From Pseudopontixanthobacter vadosimaris (lineage in GTDB: Bacteria > Pseudomonadota > Alphaproteobacteria > Sphingomonadales > Sphingomonadaceae), in NCBI RefSeq assembly GCF_012979275.1, contig NZ_JABASZ010000036.1:144194-208193 (forward strand): a stretch of DNA of 64,000 nt, written 5' to 3'. A program made the position numbers and the translations under genes. The notes under the pieces were generated by a model. The model made no database searches and had not been told where the DNA came from. It worked only from the letters and a program-made list of their open reading frames with translations. Below, one piece after another: positions 19,407 to 32,918 of this stretch. Positions within the stretch are counted from its first letter, which is position 1, and each line of letters opens with the position of its first letter.

Positions 19407-20675
19407 TCAGGGCCGCGTCTGGCCCTGGCCATGCACCAGATATTTGAAGCTGGTGAGCTGTTCGAGGCCGACCGGACCGCGCGCATGCATCTTGCCGGTC
19501 GCGATGCCGATTTCCGCGCCCATTCCGAATTCGCCGCCGTCGGAAAACTGGGTCGAGGCATTGTGCATCACCACGGCACTGTCGATGGCGGTCAGAAAGC
19601 GCCGGGCTGCCTCGTCATTTTCAGTCAGGATGGCGTCGGTATGGCCGGATGAATGGCGGTCCACGAAAGCGATGCCTTCGTCCAACCCGCCGACAATCCT
19701 GATCGAGGCGATGGGATCGAGATATTCGGTGTCCCAATCTGCATCGTCGGCAGGCTTCAGGCGAGAGTCGATACCCACGGCCTCTGCATCGCCGCGCAAT
19801 TCGCATTCCGGCATCGCATCGGCCAGGCGCGGGACGACATCCTTCGCCACCGCCCGGTCGATGACGATGCTTTCGGTCGCTCCGCAAACGCCCGTGCGGC
19901 GCAGTTTCGCATTGCGGATGACGGTGATCGCCTTGTCGAGATCGGCATCTTCATGGACATAGCTGTGCACATTGCCATCGAGATGCAGCAGGGTCGGCAC
20001 CTTCGCCTGGTCGCGCACGAGTTCGACGAGGCCGCGGCCGCCGCGCGGGATGACCAGATCGACATAATCCACCGCCCGCAACAATTCCGCAACCGCTTCG
20101 CGCGAGGTGGTGCGGATGGTCTGCACCGCATCCTCCGGCAATCCTGCGGCCTTCAACCCGGCCTGCATGCAGGCGACGATTTCGCGCGTTGAATGGCGGC
20201 TTTCCGAACCGCCTCGCAAGATGATCGCATTGCCCGATTTCAGGCAGAGTGCGCTGGCATCGGCACCGACATTGGGACGCGATTCATAGATCATGCCGAT
20301 CACGCCGATGGGAACGGCGACTCGCTTGATGTTCAGCCCGTTCGGCCTGTCGAACTCCGCCAGCACCTGGCCGACGGGATCGGGCAGGTCTGCAATCTGG
20401 TCCAACGCGTCGGCCATGCCGTTCACGCGCGTCTCGTCCAGTTTCAGCCGGTCGATGTAACTGTCGGGCTTCTTGCCCGCCACGCCGGCGACATCCTGTG
20501 CATTGGCTTCCAGCAAGGCAGGCATAGCCTTGCGCAGGGCCTTGGCCGCTTCGCGCAAGGCCTCGTTCTTCGCTTCGGTCGAAGCTGCCAGCAACTGCTT
20601 GGAAGCGGCGCGAGCCTTCTTCCCCAGTTCGGCAACATGGGCGGCCGGGTCGATCTGATCGGTCATGTCATTCAT
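19407..20675 (-). CDS. proA: Glutamate-5-semialdehyde dehydrogenase (gamma-glutamyl phosphate reductase)
   Basis: Second step of proline synthesis: reduces gamma-glutamyl phosphate to glutamate semialdehyde with NADPH. 422 aa. Family features: [31 protein letters not shown], the catalytic cysteine in [15 protein letters not shown], and the C-terminal [35 protein letters not shown] at 20675 follows AAGGACAGACC. It lies downstream of proC in the same direction with 52 bases between, so they may be co-transcribed. Confidence 0.96.
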   Translation of the reverse strand: MNDMTDQIDPAAHVAELGKKARAASKQLLAASTEAKNEALREAAKALRKAMPALLEANAQDVAGVAGKKPDSYIDRLKLDETRVNGMADALDQIADLPDPVGQVLAEFDRPNGLNIKRVAVPIGVIGMIYESRPNVGADASALCLKSGNAIILRGGSESRHSTREIVACMQAGLKAAGLPEDAVQTIRTTSREAVAELLRAVDYVDLVIPRGGRGLVELVRDQAKVPTLLHLDGNVHSYVHEDADLDKAITVIRNAKLRRTGVCGATESIVIDRAVAKDVVPRLADAMPECELRGDAEAVGIDSRLKPADDADWDTEYLDPIASIRIVGGLDEGIAFVDRHSSGHTDAILTENDEAARRFLTAIDSAVVMHNASTQFSDGGEFGMGAEIGIATGKMHARGPVGLEQLTSFKYLVHGQGQTRP

Positions 20676-20727
20676 GGTCTGTCCTTCATCCTTATAGTGG
20701 CCGGCTTCGATTGGTCAGCGCAGCTTT

Positions 20728-21552
20728 TCAGCGCAGTTCCACGGCCCGGTCGTAAGCAGCCCGTAGCGTGTCGTTGAAAAGACGCGACAATTCGCCGTCA
20801 CCCAGTCCATTTAGGGCCTGAAGCCCGGCGTAGGTCGTACCGTTCTTGCTGGTGACGGAATCACGCAGTTCCTCCAGCGGCTGTTCGCTTTGCCGGGCCA
20901 TGGCCACGGTTCCGGCCATGGTGCCGAGAACCATTGCGCGGGCCTGATCCTCATCGAAACCGAGGTTCATCGCCGCAGCGACATAGGCGCGGGCAATCTC
21001 GAAAACGTAACCTGGCCCCGATCCGGCGACTGCCGTCACGCGGTCCAGCATATCCTCGCTGTCAACGGTGATCGCGGTGCCTGCGCGTTGCATCATCGCA
21101 TCGGCATGGGCGATCTGGTCAGGAGTCGCGTCCTCACTGGCGCAAAGCCCCGCCACGCACTGCCCGATGGCGGCGGGCAGATTGGGCATGACCCGGATCA
21201 CCGGACGATCCCCGGCGGCTTTCTTCAGGCGCTCGATAGAGGCACCGGCGGCAATCGACATCACGTAACCGTCTTCGGCGATGCTGCCGGCATACAGGGG
21301 CAGCACCTCGTCGATCTGCTGCGGCTTGATGGCCACGATAATCGTGTCGAACGTCTCGCCATCCAATTGTTCGCGGTCTGCAACAAGGCGGATGCCTTCG
21401 GGCGCGCTGTCGAGGAACGGATCGACGATGGTGAAGCTGTCGCCGCCGCGCGCCCAGTGGCCGAGCAAGGCTCCGCCCATCTTTCCGCAGCCGATCAGCA
21501 GGATCTTTCGAGATTCTTCAGTGATGGTCCAACCCCTGTTGTTGTTTTTCAG
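20728..21552 (-). CDS. proC: Pyrroline-5-carboxylate reductase, apparent CTG start
   Basis: Last step of proline synthesis, reducing pyrroline-5-carboxylate to proline. About 274 aa from a CTG at 21552, close to the usual length of about 270. The Rossmann motif ILLIGCGKMGGALL lies at the N-terminus, upstream of the first ATG (21480), so that ATG cannot be the true start. Going back, there is no ATG, GTG or TTG before the in-frame stop, and the CTG sits 7 bases behind a perfect ribosome site AAGGAGG. The C-terminal SVTSKNGTTYAGLQALN motif is typical. It diverges from proB and is followed by proA. Confidence 0.88.
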   Translation of the reverse strand: MKNNNRGWTITEESRKILLIGCGKMGGALLGHWARGGDSFTIVDPFLDSAPEGIRLVADREQLDGETFDTIIVAIKPQQIDEVLPLYAGSIAEDGYVMSIAAGASIERLKKAAGDRPVIRVMPNLPAAIGQCVAGLCASEDATPDQIAHADAMMQRAGTAITVDSEDMLDRVTAVAGSGPGYVFEIARAYVAAAMNLGFDEDQARAMVLGTMAGTVAMARQSEQPLEELRDSVTSKNGTTYAGLQALNGLGDGELSRLFNDTLRAAYDRAVELR

Positions 21553-21794
21553 ACGGTAACCTCCTTGCAGCAGAGGTCAGATGTGCATGTGCGCGTCAGA
21601 AGCTGCGATGCCAGCAGTTCCGACCTTACATCCGAACGCATGAGGCACCGCGAAGGGTCCGTGACGCGCCCTATCGGCAAGTGCAGCTTCGGCAGATGCT
21701 GCCCTGGCGGTTGTGCGCTGCACCATGTAAACCTAGATAACCCTTTTCCGATTGCAACCGCCCGCGCCAGATTACGCGCCAGAAAGGATACCGC

Positions 21795-22958
21795 GTGCCG
21801 AACAAGAAGAAGCGTCTCGTCGTCAAGATCGGCTCAAGCCTGCTTGCCAATTCCGAGCTGCTGACACCCCGGTTCGGATTCCTGCAACGCCTGCTGTCCG
21901 ATATCGCCACCCTGCGCAGCGAAGGATATGAAGTCATCATCTGCAGTTCGGGATCGGTCGCGCTGGGCCTCAACATCGTCGGCGCGACTCCGCAGGACGC
22001 CGGCCTTGCCGACAAGCAGGCTGCCGCTGCTTGCGGAATGCCCCTGCTGCTCAATGCGTACAAACAGATCGCGCATGAATATGGATTCGATATCGCGCAG
22101 ATCCTGCTGACGCTGGGCGATTTCGAGGATCACCGCCGGTTCCTGAACACCAAGAATACCATACACCGCCTGCTGCGGTCCGGGATCGTGCCGATCGTGA
22201 ACGAGAACGACACCATCACGACGGAAGAGATCCGGGTCGGCGACAATGACCGCCTGGCAGCCAAGATCGCGCAGATGGTGGAGGCGGACGATTTCGTCAT
22301 CCTGACCGAAGTGGACGGTCTTTACGACCGCCACCCCGACCAGCCCGGCGCCACACTGATCGAGGAAGTGTCCGATGTGAGCAAATATCTCGAGGCGACG
22401 AAGGGCAAGAGCACGCTGGGCACCGGCGGAATGCTGACGAAATTGCTGGCGGCCAACATGGCGCAGAATGCCGGCTGCACGACCTTTATCGCCAATGGGG
22501 AGGTGGAAAACCCGCTGGTGTCCGTCATTCGCGGCACTCGCAAATGTACGAAGTGCCTTGCCTTCGAAAATCCGGGTTCGGTCTGGACGACATGGCTTGC
22601 GGATCGTCTGCAGATGGCCGGCAGCATCGTCATATCCAATGATTCGGTAAAATCCCTGAGCGAGGGATCGGGCGTTCGCCGTCAGGATGTCGTCTCGCTG
22701 GACGGTGATTACACCCGCGGCGACGTGCTGCACATCTATGACCGCAACGGAACGGAACTCGCACGCGGCCTGACCGAATATACTTCGGAAGAAGCCCGCA
22801 CCCTCATCAACAATCTGGATGTCGAGGCCGAACAATTGCTCGGCTACAAGACGCATGCGGAACTGGTGCGACCTGAAAATCTCGTCCTGCTGGAAGAGAA
22901 GCATCTCACCTGGCAGGCGCCGGATGGATTCATGAAGAACGAAGGCGGGCTTCCCTGA
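21795..22958 (+). CDS. proB: Glutamate 5-kinase
   Basis: First, feedback-inhibited step of proline synthesis: phosphorylates glutamate. 387 aa, kinase domain plus C-terminal PUA domain, the standard bacterial layout. Visible are VVKIGSSLLA, the NENDTITTEEIRVGDNDRLAAKIAQ segment and GTGGMLTKLLAA; the PUA part includes SLSEGSGVRRQDVVSLDGDYTRGDV. It starts with GTG at 21795, preceded by AGAAAGGA. It diverges from proC/proA; the 242-base gap between them may carry shared regulation of the pathway. I see no attenuator-like leader. Confidence 0.95.
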   Translation: MPNKKKRLVVKIGSSLLANSELLTPRFGFLQRLLSDIATLRSEGYEVIICSSGSVALGLNIVGATPQDAGLADKQAAAACGMPLLLNAYKQIAHEYGFDIAQILLTLGDFEDHRRFLNTKNTIHRLLRSGIVPIVNENDTITTEEIRVGDNDRLAAKIAQMVEADDFVILTEVDGLYDRHPDQPGATLIEEVSDVSKYLEATKGKSTLGTGGMLTKLLAANMAQNAGCTTFIANGEVENPLVSVIRGTRKCTKCLAFENPGSVWTTWLADRLQMAGSIVISNDSVKSLSEGSGVRRQDVVSLDGDYTRGDVLHIYDRNGTELARGLTEYTSEEARTLINNLDVEAEQLLGYKTHAELVRPENLVLLEEKHLTWQAPDGFMKNEGGLP

Positions 22959-23033
22959 ACCCGCTTCTCTCCGGTCCCAAGGCCCGGCGCAACTTCACTT
23001 TGCGTTCAGCACGGGCAGGGCTATAGGCGGCGC

Positions 23034-23873
23034 ATGCAGATCACATCGCGTTCTTCCGCCCGCCCTTCGTTCAGCCGCACTGCCGCATTCCGCACGGCAG
23101 CGGGTCGCGCGGTCCTGAGCATGGCAGCGGCTTCCCTGCTGCTGGGCGGATGCAGTTCGGGATCGGCGGAACGCGACACTGCCTATGTCGCGCGCGATGT
23201 CGAAACTCTGTATGGCGAGGCGAAGCGCCGCCTCGATACCGGCAACGCCCCGCTCGCCGCTGCCCTGTTCGACGAGGTGGAGCGTCAGCACCCCTATTCG
23301 CCCTGGGCCCGCCGCGCGCAGTTGATGAGTGCCTTCGCTTATTATTCCAACCGGGATTACAACAAGGCGATCCAGAGCGCGCAGCGCTTCCTGTCGATCC
23401 ATCCCGGCAACAAGGATGCGCCTTACGCCTATTATCTGATCGCCTTGTCCTATTACGAACAGATCAGCGACGTTACCCGCGACCAGCGGGTGACGGAGCA
23501 AGCGCGGACGGCATTGCGCGAAGTCGATCGCCGCTTTCCGACGACCGAATATGCCGCCGATGCGCGGCTGAAGCTCGATCTCGTCGAAGACCATCTTGCG
23601 GGCAAGGAGATGGAGATCGGCCGCTATTACGAAAGGGCCGGGCGCTGGACTGCGGCGCAGATCCGTTTCCAGAACGTTGTCGAGAATTTCCAGACCACCA
23701 GCCATGCGCCCGAAGCGCTCTATCGCCTCACCGAAACCAGCCTCGCGCTTGGTATTCCGGCCGAGGCGAAGAAATATGCCGCCGTGCTGGGCACCAATTA
23801 TCCGGGCAACAAATGGTACGAGAAGGCCTATGAACTGGTGCAGGACGAGGCGCCGACCCTGATCGGCGGCTGA
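23034..23873 (+). CDS. bamD: Outer membrane assembly lipoprotein BamD
   Basis: Periplasmic lipoprotein of the BAM machine that inserts beta-barrel proteins. 279 aa. An N-terminal signal ends in the lipobox LLGGC (Cys40), followed by TPR-like helices: ARDVETLYGEAKRRLDTGN, LFDEVERQHPYSPWARRAQLMSAFAYY and DAPYAYYLIALSYYEQI. The signal peptide is somewhat long, with an alternative internal ATG at codon 30. It is followed by recN, the usual alphaproteobacterial order; ftsZ and lpxC, the usual upstream neighbours, are absent here. Confidence 0.93.
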   Translation: MQITSRSSARPSFSRTAAFRTAAGRAVLSMAAASLLLGGCSSGSAERDTAYVARDVETLYGEAKRRLDTGNAPLAAALFDEVERQHPYSPWARRAQLMSAFAYYSNRDYNKAIQSAQRFLSIHPGNKDAPYAYYLIALSYYEQISDVTRDQRVTEQARTALREVDRRFPTTEYAADARLKLDLVEDHLAGKEMEIGRYYERAGRWTAAQIRFQNVVENFQTTSHAPEALYRLTETSLALGIPAEAKKYAAVLGTNYPGNKWYEKAYELVQDEAPTLIGG

Positions 23874-23961
23874 ATGCGGTTCGATGCTGCCGCGCACCCG
23901 GTCTGATTGCATGACGACAGACGGTGACGCGCGCTGTAAGCTGCGCTAGACAGCGGCGGCG

Positions 23962-27701
<3,740 letters not shown>

Positions 27702-27705
27702 TCGC

Positions 27706-28392
27706 CTAGCGCGGCACCCATTTCATGATACCGCCTGCAAAGGGCGTCCACAAACCGACTCGTATGCCTGCGGCTGCCAGAGTGTCGCTGGTCCACTGGT
27801 TGCAGCTGTTGCCGATATGATAGGTACCGGGCGCGTCGTAAAACACGTCGTAATCGGCATATCCGGGGTGAACCACGCGCATTGCATCGGGCCGTATCTG
27901 CCGCTCCACATGCCTGACCAGCAGCCGGTATTCCGCTTCGCTGATCCGGATGATCCGATTATCCGGTCCGGGTGCAGGCCGGACGTAATGCGCTACATGA
28001 AGCAGGCCCTCGCCACCCGACAGCGCATTCAGGGCGGTGGTCAGGCGCAGATCCTGCCATTCCGGCGTGTTCAGGAAAATGTCTCGCTCCCCCCAGCTTA
28101 CCGACACATGCGTATATGGTGCGCCGGGTCGCTGAAGGTCGGAGGCGGGGAAGTCCTGCCGCCAGTCCTTCTGCTGCGTAATCAATGGCATGACGATGGC
28201 CGTGTGCACGCCGTTGGTTTCCACCATGATGTCGACCCCATCCGCCGGCTCCTGCCAGTCCGGATTGCGCGGAATGGTCGATCCCATCCATGCCGCCAGC
28301 AGGAACAGCATCGTCACACCCAGCGCGGTCAGGGCGCTCCACCGCAAGGCCGTCCCTATGGCCTTCAGGGCAGATTGCGTTTTCGGAGCCAC
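27706..28392 (-). CDS. DUF2459 family protein (TIGR02117-like)
   Basis: 228 aa. A single hydrophobic N-terminal segment (about residues 18-35), then a periplasmic domain with VETNGVHTAIVMPL and VSVSWGERDIFLNTPEWQDL, then YDVFYDAPGTYHIGNSCNQWTSDTL near the end. These are the features of the DUF2459 family, which has a papain-like (NlpC-related) look with a conserved His and Cys, though no function is proven. It overlaps the end of prmA by 28 bases, so the two are likely co-transcribed. Confidence 0.75.
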   Translation of the reverse strand: MAPKTQSALKAIGTALRWSALTALGVTMLFLLAAWMGSTIPRNPDWQEPADGVDIMVETNGVHTAIVMPLITQQKDWRQDFPASDLQRPGAPYTHVSVSWGERDIFLNTPEWQDLRLTTALNALSGGEGLLHVAHYVRPAPGPDNRIIRISEAEYRLLVRHVERQIRPDAMRVVHPGYADYDVFYDAPGTYHIGNSCNQWTSDTLAAAGIRVGLWTPFAGGIMKWVPR

Positions 28393-29270
28393 AGGATCGA
28401 CCAGTCACCGTTGATGATACGCGCGGCGAGGCGAAACCCGGCTCGGCGATAGGCCCGGCGCACGGCCAGTTCCTGCGTCTGCAACAGGCCGGCAAGCAGC
28501 AGATGCCCGGACGGAGCCATGGCGTCTGCGATTTCGGGCGCGAGTTCGACCAGCGGCCCGGCAAGGATGTTCGCAATGACGAGATCGTAAGGCGCACGCA
28601 CGCGCAGCGCCGGATGGTCGAGCCCGGACGCGGTCAACACCATCATCGTGCCGGCCCTCGTGCCCAGCGGCACCCCGTTCAGCGCCGCATTGTCACGCAC
28701 TACATGCTCGCAGATCGGGTCGATATCGCTCGCTGTCGAAAATGCGCGCGGCCACAGCGCCATGGCTGCGAAGCCGAGCAGCCCGGTGCCCGTGCCGATA
28801 TCGATGGCGTTCCGCACGATGACGCCGTTGCGCTTCATGCCGTCGAGCATTGCGAGGCACCCCGCCGTCGTCTCGTGCTGCCCGGTGCCGAACGCCTGGC
28901 TTGCCGGGATGACGAACTCGACAGTGCCGTGCTGACCACTGCCGGGATAGTCGGGCGTGCGCACGACGAAGCGGCCCGCCTGTATCGGCGGCGCGGCCTG
29001 CTGGCTGACCGTAACCCAGTCCTGTTCGGCTATCCTCTCGCTCGTCACCTGCGGCTTCGGATCGCCGAACAGGGCGGCGACGGCAGTCAGATCGGCGCGG
29101 CGGGGCTTGCGCGGCAGATAGGCCTCCAGCACCCATTCCAGCGGCGTATCTTCGGCCCGCTCATGGCCTGAAAGCACGATCTCGGCGTCCCAGTCGTCCA
29201 GCTCCTCGTGCCGCAACAAGGCGGCCTGAACCGCTCTCTTCCCGGCGCGTGCCACGATCTTCCAGCTCAT
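28365..29270 (-). CDS. prmA: Ribosomal protein L11 methyltransferase
   Basis: Methylates ribosomal protein L11 with S-adenosylmethionine. 301 aa. Family features are PASQAFGTGQHETTAGCLAMLDG, the SAM loop AIDIGTGTGLLGFAAMALW, DIDPICEHVVRDNAALNGV, and the catalytic segment YDLVIANILAGPLVELAPEI. The N-terminal part is shorter and less conserved, as usual. It follows an SDR gene closely (6 bases apart) and overlaps the DUF2459 gene at its end. Confidence 0.92.
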   Translation of the reverse strand: MSWKIVARAGKRAVQAALLRHEELDDWDAEIVLSGHERAEDTPLEWVLEAYLPRKPRRADLTAVAALFGDPKPQVTSERIAEQDWVTVSQQAAPPIQAGRFVVRTPDYPGSGQHGTVEFVIPASQAFGTGQHETTAGCLAMLDGMKRNGVIVRNAIDIGTGTGLLGFAAMALWPRAFSTASDIDPICEHVVRDNAALNGVPLGTRAGTMMVLTASGLDHPALRVRAPYDLVIANILAGPLVELAPEIADAMAPSGHLLLAGLLQTQELAVRRAYRRAGFRLAARIINGDWSILWLRKRNLP

Positions 29271-29276
29271 GATCGG

Positions 29277-29987
29277 TCAGCGGACATGGCTGGCGCCGTT
29301 CACGTCCAGGGTCGCGCCGGTCATGCTGGCGGGTGCGTCCAGCGCGCAGAAGGTGATGATGCCGGCGATCTCCTCCGGTTCGGCCACGCGGCCAAGGGGA
29401 ATGTCTGCCAGCAGCGCCGGGCCGCCCCTGCTTTCCAGATAATCGCCGGCCATCGCGGTGTCGGTGAAACCGGGCGCCACGGCGAAGCTGGTGATATTCT
29501 GGCCGGCATAGGCGCGGGCGATGGTCTTGTGCAGGGCGAGCATGCCGCCCTTGGATGCCGCATAATGCCAGTGGGCCGGCGAATCGCCGCGATGTCCGGC
29601 CCGGCTGGCGACATGGACGATGCGGCCGGAAATGCCGCGGTCCTGCCAGTGGCGGATGGCGAGTCGGCAAAGCCGGGCGCTGGCCGTCAGGTTGATCCGC
29701 AGCGTTTCCTCCCAGGCATTCAGCCAGTCGGCATCTGTCGCCTCGATCGGGTTGGGGCGGAACAGCCCGGCATTGTTGACCAATATGTCCAGGCGCCCTC
29801 CGGCGCGCTGCAAGGCCGCGGCCCATAGCTCGTCAGGCGCATCCATTTCGGTGAAATCTGCCGCTAGGGTTTGCTGGTCTGCCGGCTTCGTCCCGTGGCC
29901 GATGACCCGGGCGCCGCGCGTCTCCAGTGCCTTACGGCTTGCGGCACCGATACCGCGGCTCGATCCGGTGAGTAGAATGGTTTTCAT
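29277..29987 (-). CDS. Short-chain dehydrogenase/reductase (SDR), substrate unknown
   Basis: About 236 aa classical SDR. Cofactor motif TGSSRGIGAASRKAL, NNAG, catalytic Tyr and Lys in HYAASKGGML, and the C-terminus TFCALDAPASMTGATLDVNGASHVR. The nucleotide loop is followed by basic residues (GHGTKPAD), suggesting NADP(H) preference, which is an inference. The start at ATG 29987 (MKTILLTG) is preferred over a longer one at 29999. First of the SDR-prmA-DUF2459 group, diverging from sdhC. Confidence 0.88.
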   Translation of the reverse strand: MKTILLTGSSRGIGAASRKALETRGARVIGHGTKPADQQTLAADFTEMDAPDELWAAALQRAGGRLDILVNNAGLFRPNPIEATDADWLNAWEETLRINLTASARLCRLAIRHWQDRGISGRIVHVASRAGHRGDSPAHWHYAASKGGMLALHKTIARAYAGQNITSFAVAPGFTDTAMAGDYLESRGGPALLADIPLGRVAEPEEIAGIITFCALDAPASMTGATLDVNGASHVR

Positions 29988-30134
29988 GCCGCGCACCATC
30001 GGGATTTTGCCGCACTATGTCGAGCATTCTTGCGGCGTGCCGCTTGTAAGCTGCGGCTTGCCTCATATTTCCATTGCGCTAAGAGGCCCACAGACGACGA
30101 TCTCGCAAAGCATTTGACAGGCAGGATAACAACG

Positions 30135-30515
30135 ATGGCAGGACGGCCGCTCTCCCCGCATCTCTCGATCTGGAAATGGGGCCCGCACATGCTGGTGTCC
30201 ATCCTCCACCGCGTGACCGGCGATGGCATGGCGACGGTCGGCTTCGGAATCCTGCTGTGGTGGCTCGGGTCGCTGGCGTCCGGCCCGCTCGCCTATGCCG
30301 ATTTTCTCGCCGTGATGGGATCGCCTGTCGGCATCATCGTGCTGGTTCTCATTTCCTGGGCGTTCTTCAATCATGCGGCTTCGGGAATCCGTCATTTCGT
30401 TCTCGATCTTGGCGCGGGGTACGAACTTGAAACGAACCGCAGGTGGTCCGTGGCCACACCGATCATCGGCGTTGCCCTGACAATCCTGTTCTGGGTGGCG
30501 ATCCTGCTGACCTGA
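30135..30515 (+). CDS. sdhC: Succinate dehydrogenase cytochrome b556 subunit
   Basis: Membrane anchor and haem ligand subunit of complex II. 126 aa, three membrane segments. The N-terminal PLSPHLSIWKWGPHMLVSILHRVTG and the later HAASGIRHFVLDLG motif are the SdhC signatures, with the His that ligates haem. ATG at 30135 follows AGGATAACA. First gene of the sdh operon; the upstream 147 bases contain its promoter, which I could not place with confidence. Confidence 0.95.
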   Translation: MAGRPLSPHLSIWKWGPHMLVSILHRVTGDGMATVGFGILLWWLGSLASGPLAYADFLAVMGSPVGIIVLVLISWAFFNHAASGIRHFVLDLGAGYELETNRRWSVATPIIGVALTILFWVAILLT

Positions 30516-30555
30516 TCCGCTGCCGCCTCATGATATACCTGAGTTTAAGGAAAAG

Positions 30556-30975
30556 ATGATGGACAGGAATTCCCCGCTCCAGAATGCCGGTGCCAAGGGC
30601 ACGGCGATCGGCAATGTCCGCGGCCTTGGTGCTGCGCATGAAGGCGCGGGCCACTGGTTGCAGCAACGCTTCACCGCAATCGGCAATCTGATGGCGGTCT
30701 CGTTCCTGCTGATCTCCTTCATCCTGCTGCCTGATTATTCCTATCTGACCGTGCACGCATGGCTGTCCGATCTGCTGCCGGCATTCGCTCTCGCCCTGCT
30801 GATCGTTTCGACGTTCTGGCACGCGCGCCTCGGGCTTTCCGTGCTGATCGAGGATTATGTCGATGATGCCGGCAACAAATTCGCAGCCAAGGCGCTGCTC
30901 AATATCGCTATCATCGCGGGTGCCGGTTTCGGCCTGTTCAGCATCGCCCGCATCGCGCTTGCAGGAACTCTCTGA
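30556..30975 (+). CDS. sdhD: Succinate dehydrogenase membrane anchor subunit
   Basis: Second membrane anchor subunit of complex II. 139 aa with three hydrophobic segments (for example [41 protein letters not shown] and the C-terminal helix). The helix contains [14 protein letters not shown], the SdhD haem/quinone motif. The start follows TAAGGAAAAG. Its stop shares one base with the sdhA start (TGATG). Confidence 0.92.
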   Translation: MMDRNSPLQNAGAKGTAIGNVRGLGAAHEGAGHWLQQRFTAIGNLMAVSFLLISFILLPDYSYLTVHAWLSDLLPAFALALLIVSTFWHARLGLSVLIEDYVDDAGNKFAAKALLNIAIIAGAGFGLFSIARIALAGTL

Positions 30976-32843
30976 TGGCCAATCCTTCCCCCCAGACACC
31001 CGGAACCACTCCCAAGGATTTCAAGAACGGCGGCACGAACCAGCCTGACTACGCCATCGTCGACCATACCTATGACGTGGTCGTGGTCGGCGCGGGCGGT
31101 TCAGGCCTGCGCGCCACGATGGGCAGCGCCGAAGCCGGGTTGAAGACCGCCAATATCTCCAAGGTCTTCCCGACCCGGTCGCATACCGTCGCGGCACAGG
31201 GCGGTATCGCCGCCAGCCTTGGCAACAACACGCCCGACCACTGGTCCTGGCACATGTACGACACCGTCAAGGGCTCCGACTGGCTGGGCGATCAGGATGC
31301 CATCGAATATCTGGTGCGCGAGGCCCCGCAAGCCGTTTACGAGCTGGAACATGCCGGCGTTCCGTTTTCCCGCAATGAAAACGGCACGATTTATCAGCGC
31401 CCCTTCGGCGGCCATATGCAGAACATGGGCGAAGGGCCGCCGGTGCAGCGCACCTGCGCCGCCGCCGACCGTACGGGCCATGCCATGCTGCATGCCCTGT
31501 ATCAGCAGAGCCTGAAATACGACGCGGATTTCTTCATCGAATATTTCGCCATCGACCTCATCATGGAAGACGGGCGCTGCCGCGGCGTGATCGCCTTGTG
31601 CATGGACGATGGTTCGATCCACCGCTTCCGTGCACATTCGGTCGTGCTGGCGACGGGCGGCTACGGCCGCTGCTATTACACGGCAACCAGCGCGCATACC
31701 TGCACCGGCGATGGGGGCGGCATGGTCCTGCGCGCCGGTCTGCCGCTGCAGGACATGGAATTCGTCCAGTTCCACCCGACCGGTATCTACGGCGCGGGTG
31801 TCCTCATCACGGAAGGTGCGCGGGGCGAGGGCGGTTACCTGACCAATTCCGAAGGCGAGCGGTTCATGGAACGCTATGCTCCCTCGGCAAAAGATCTCGC
31901 CAGCCGCGATGTCGTGTCGCGCTCCATGGCGCTGGAAATGCGCGAAGGGCGCGGCGTCGGGGCTGAAAACGACCATATCTACCTGCATCTCGATCACATC
32001 GATCCCAAGGTGCTGGCCGACAGGCTGCCGGGCATTACCGAAAGCGGGAAGATTTTCGCAGGTGTCGATCTGACGCGCCAGCCGCTGCCGGTGACGCCGA
32101 CCGTGCATTACAACATGGGCGGCATACCGACCAATTATCACGGCGAGGTTGTCACCATCGGGAAAGACGGCAATCCTGAAACCGTGGTGCCCGGCCTCTT
32201 CGCGGTGGGCGAGGCGGCCTGCGTCTCCGTTCACGGGGCCAACCGGCTCGGCTCCAATTCGCTGATCGATCTCGTGGTGTTCGGCCGCGCGACCGGCCAT
32301 CGCCTGAAGGAACAGATCAAGCCGCATTCGTCGCATGATTCGCTGCGGTCGGACAGCGCCGATCTGGCGCTGGAGCGGCTGGACCACTTCCGTTTCAACA
32401 AGGGCGGGACGCCGACGGCGGCGATCCGCGCCGAAATGCAGAAGACGATGCAGCGTCACGCCGCCGTGTTCCGCGACAGCAAGCTGATGGCGGAAGGCGT
32501 GTCGCTGCTGCGCGACACGAACAAGAGACTGGAAGACGTCAGCGTCACCGACAAATCGCTGATCTGGAATTCCGACCTGATCGAGACACTGGAGCTCGAC
32601 AATCTGATGTCGCAGGCGGTCGTGACGATGGCATCGGCGGAAAACCGCAAGGAAAGCCGCGGCGCGCACGCGCATGAGGATTATCCGGAACGCGACGATG
32701 CGAACTGGATGAAGCACACGGTCGCCTGGTTCGAAGGCTGGGGCGGCAAGGGCGGCGATGTCAGAATCGACTATCGGCCCGTGCATGAATACACGCTCAC
32801 AGACGACATCGACTATATCGAGCCGAAGAAGCGGGTCTACTGA
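30975..32843 (+). CDS. sdhA: Succinate dehydrogenase flavoprotein subunit
   Basis: Catalytic flavoprotein of complex II, oxidising succinate. 622 aa, with a slightly long N-terminus before the FAD fold [15 protein letters not shown]. The covalent FAD histidine is in [10 protein letters not shown] (His70). The substrate-binding QFHPTGIYG and the [10 protein letters not shown] segment are intact, as is [15 protein letters not shown]. It overlaps sdhD by one base. A terminator lies right after it, and no sdhB follows, so the iron-sulfur subunit must be encoded outside this window. Confidence 0.96.
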   Translation: MANPSPQTPGTTPKDFKNGGTNQPDYAIVDHTYDVVVVGAGGSGLRATMGSAEAGLKTANISKVFPTRSHTVAAQGGIAASLGNNTPDHWSWHMYDTVKGSDWLGDQDAIEYLVREAPQAVYELEHAGVPFSRNENGTIYQRPFGGHMQNMGEGPPVQRTCAAADRTGHAMLHALYQQSLKYDADFFIEYFAIDLIMEDGRCRGVIALCMDDGSIHRFRAHSVVLATGGYGRCYYTATSAHTCTGDGGGMVLRAGLPLQDMEFVQFHPTGIYGAGVLITEGARGEGGYLTNSEGERFMERYAPSAKDLASRDVVSRSMALEMREGRGVGAENDHIYLHLDHIDPKVLADRLPGITESGKIFAGVDLTRQPLPVTPTVHYNMGGIPTNYHGEVVTIGKDGNPETVVPGLFAVGEAACVSVHGANRLGSNSLIDLVVFGRATGHRLKEQIKPHSSHDSLRSDSADLALERLDHFRFNKGGTPTAAIRAEMQKTMQRHAAVFRDSKLMAEGVSLLRDTNKRLEDVSVTDKSLIWNSDLIETLELDNLMSQAVVTMASAENRKESRGAHAHEDYPERDDANWMKHTVAWFEGWGGKGGDVRIDYRPVHEYTLTDDIDYIEPKKRVY

Positions 32844-32865
32844 CCTGAACATATTTGCAGGATTG

Positions 32866-32897
32866 AGGGCGGGAACGGCAGATATCGTTCCCGCCCT
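32866..32897 (+). terminator. Rho-independent terminator of the sdhCDA operon
   Basis: Perfect 12-bp stem AGGGCGGGAACG / CGTTCCCGCCCT with an 8-base loop, then TCTTCATT. It lies 22 bases after the sdhA stop and just before the convergent metallopeptidase gene, so it may serve both. Confidence 0.8.
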
Positions 32898-32918
32898 TCT
32901 TCATTCAGCCACGCTGTC

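Noticed and set aside
30114..30119. TTGACA hexamer upstream of sdhC taken as a -35 box
   Set aside because: It is only about 20 bases from the start codon, leaving no room for a -10 box and a transcription start.
31101..32852. 583-residue open frame antisense to sdhA
   Set aside because: Shadow of sdhA, no recognisable features.
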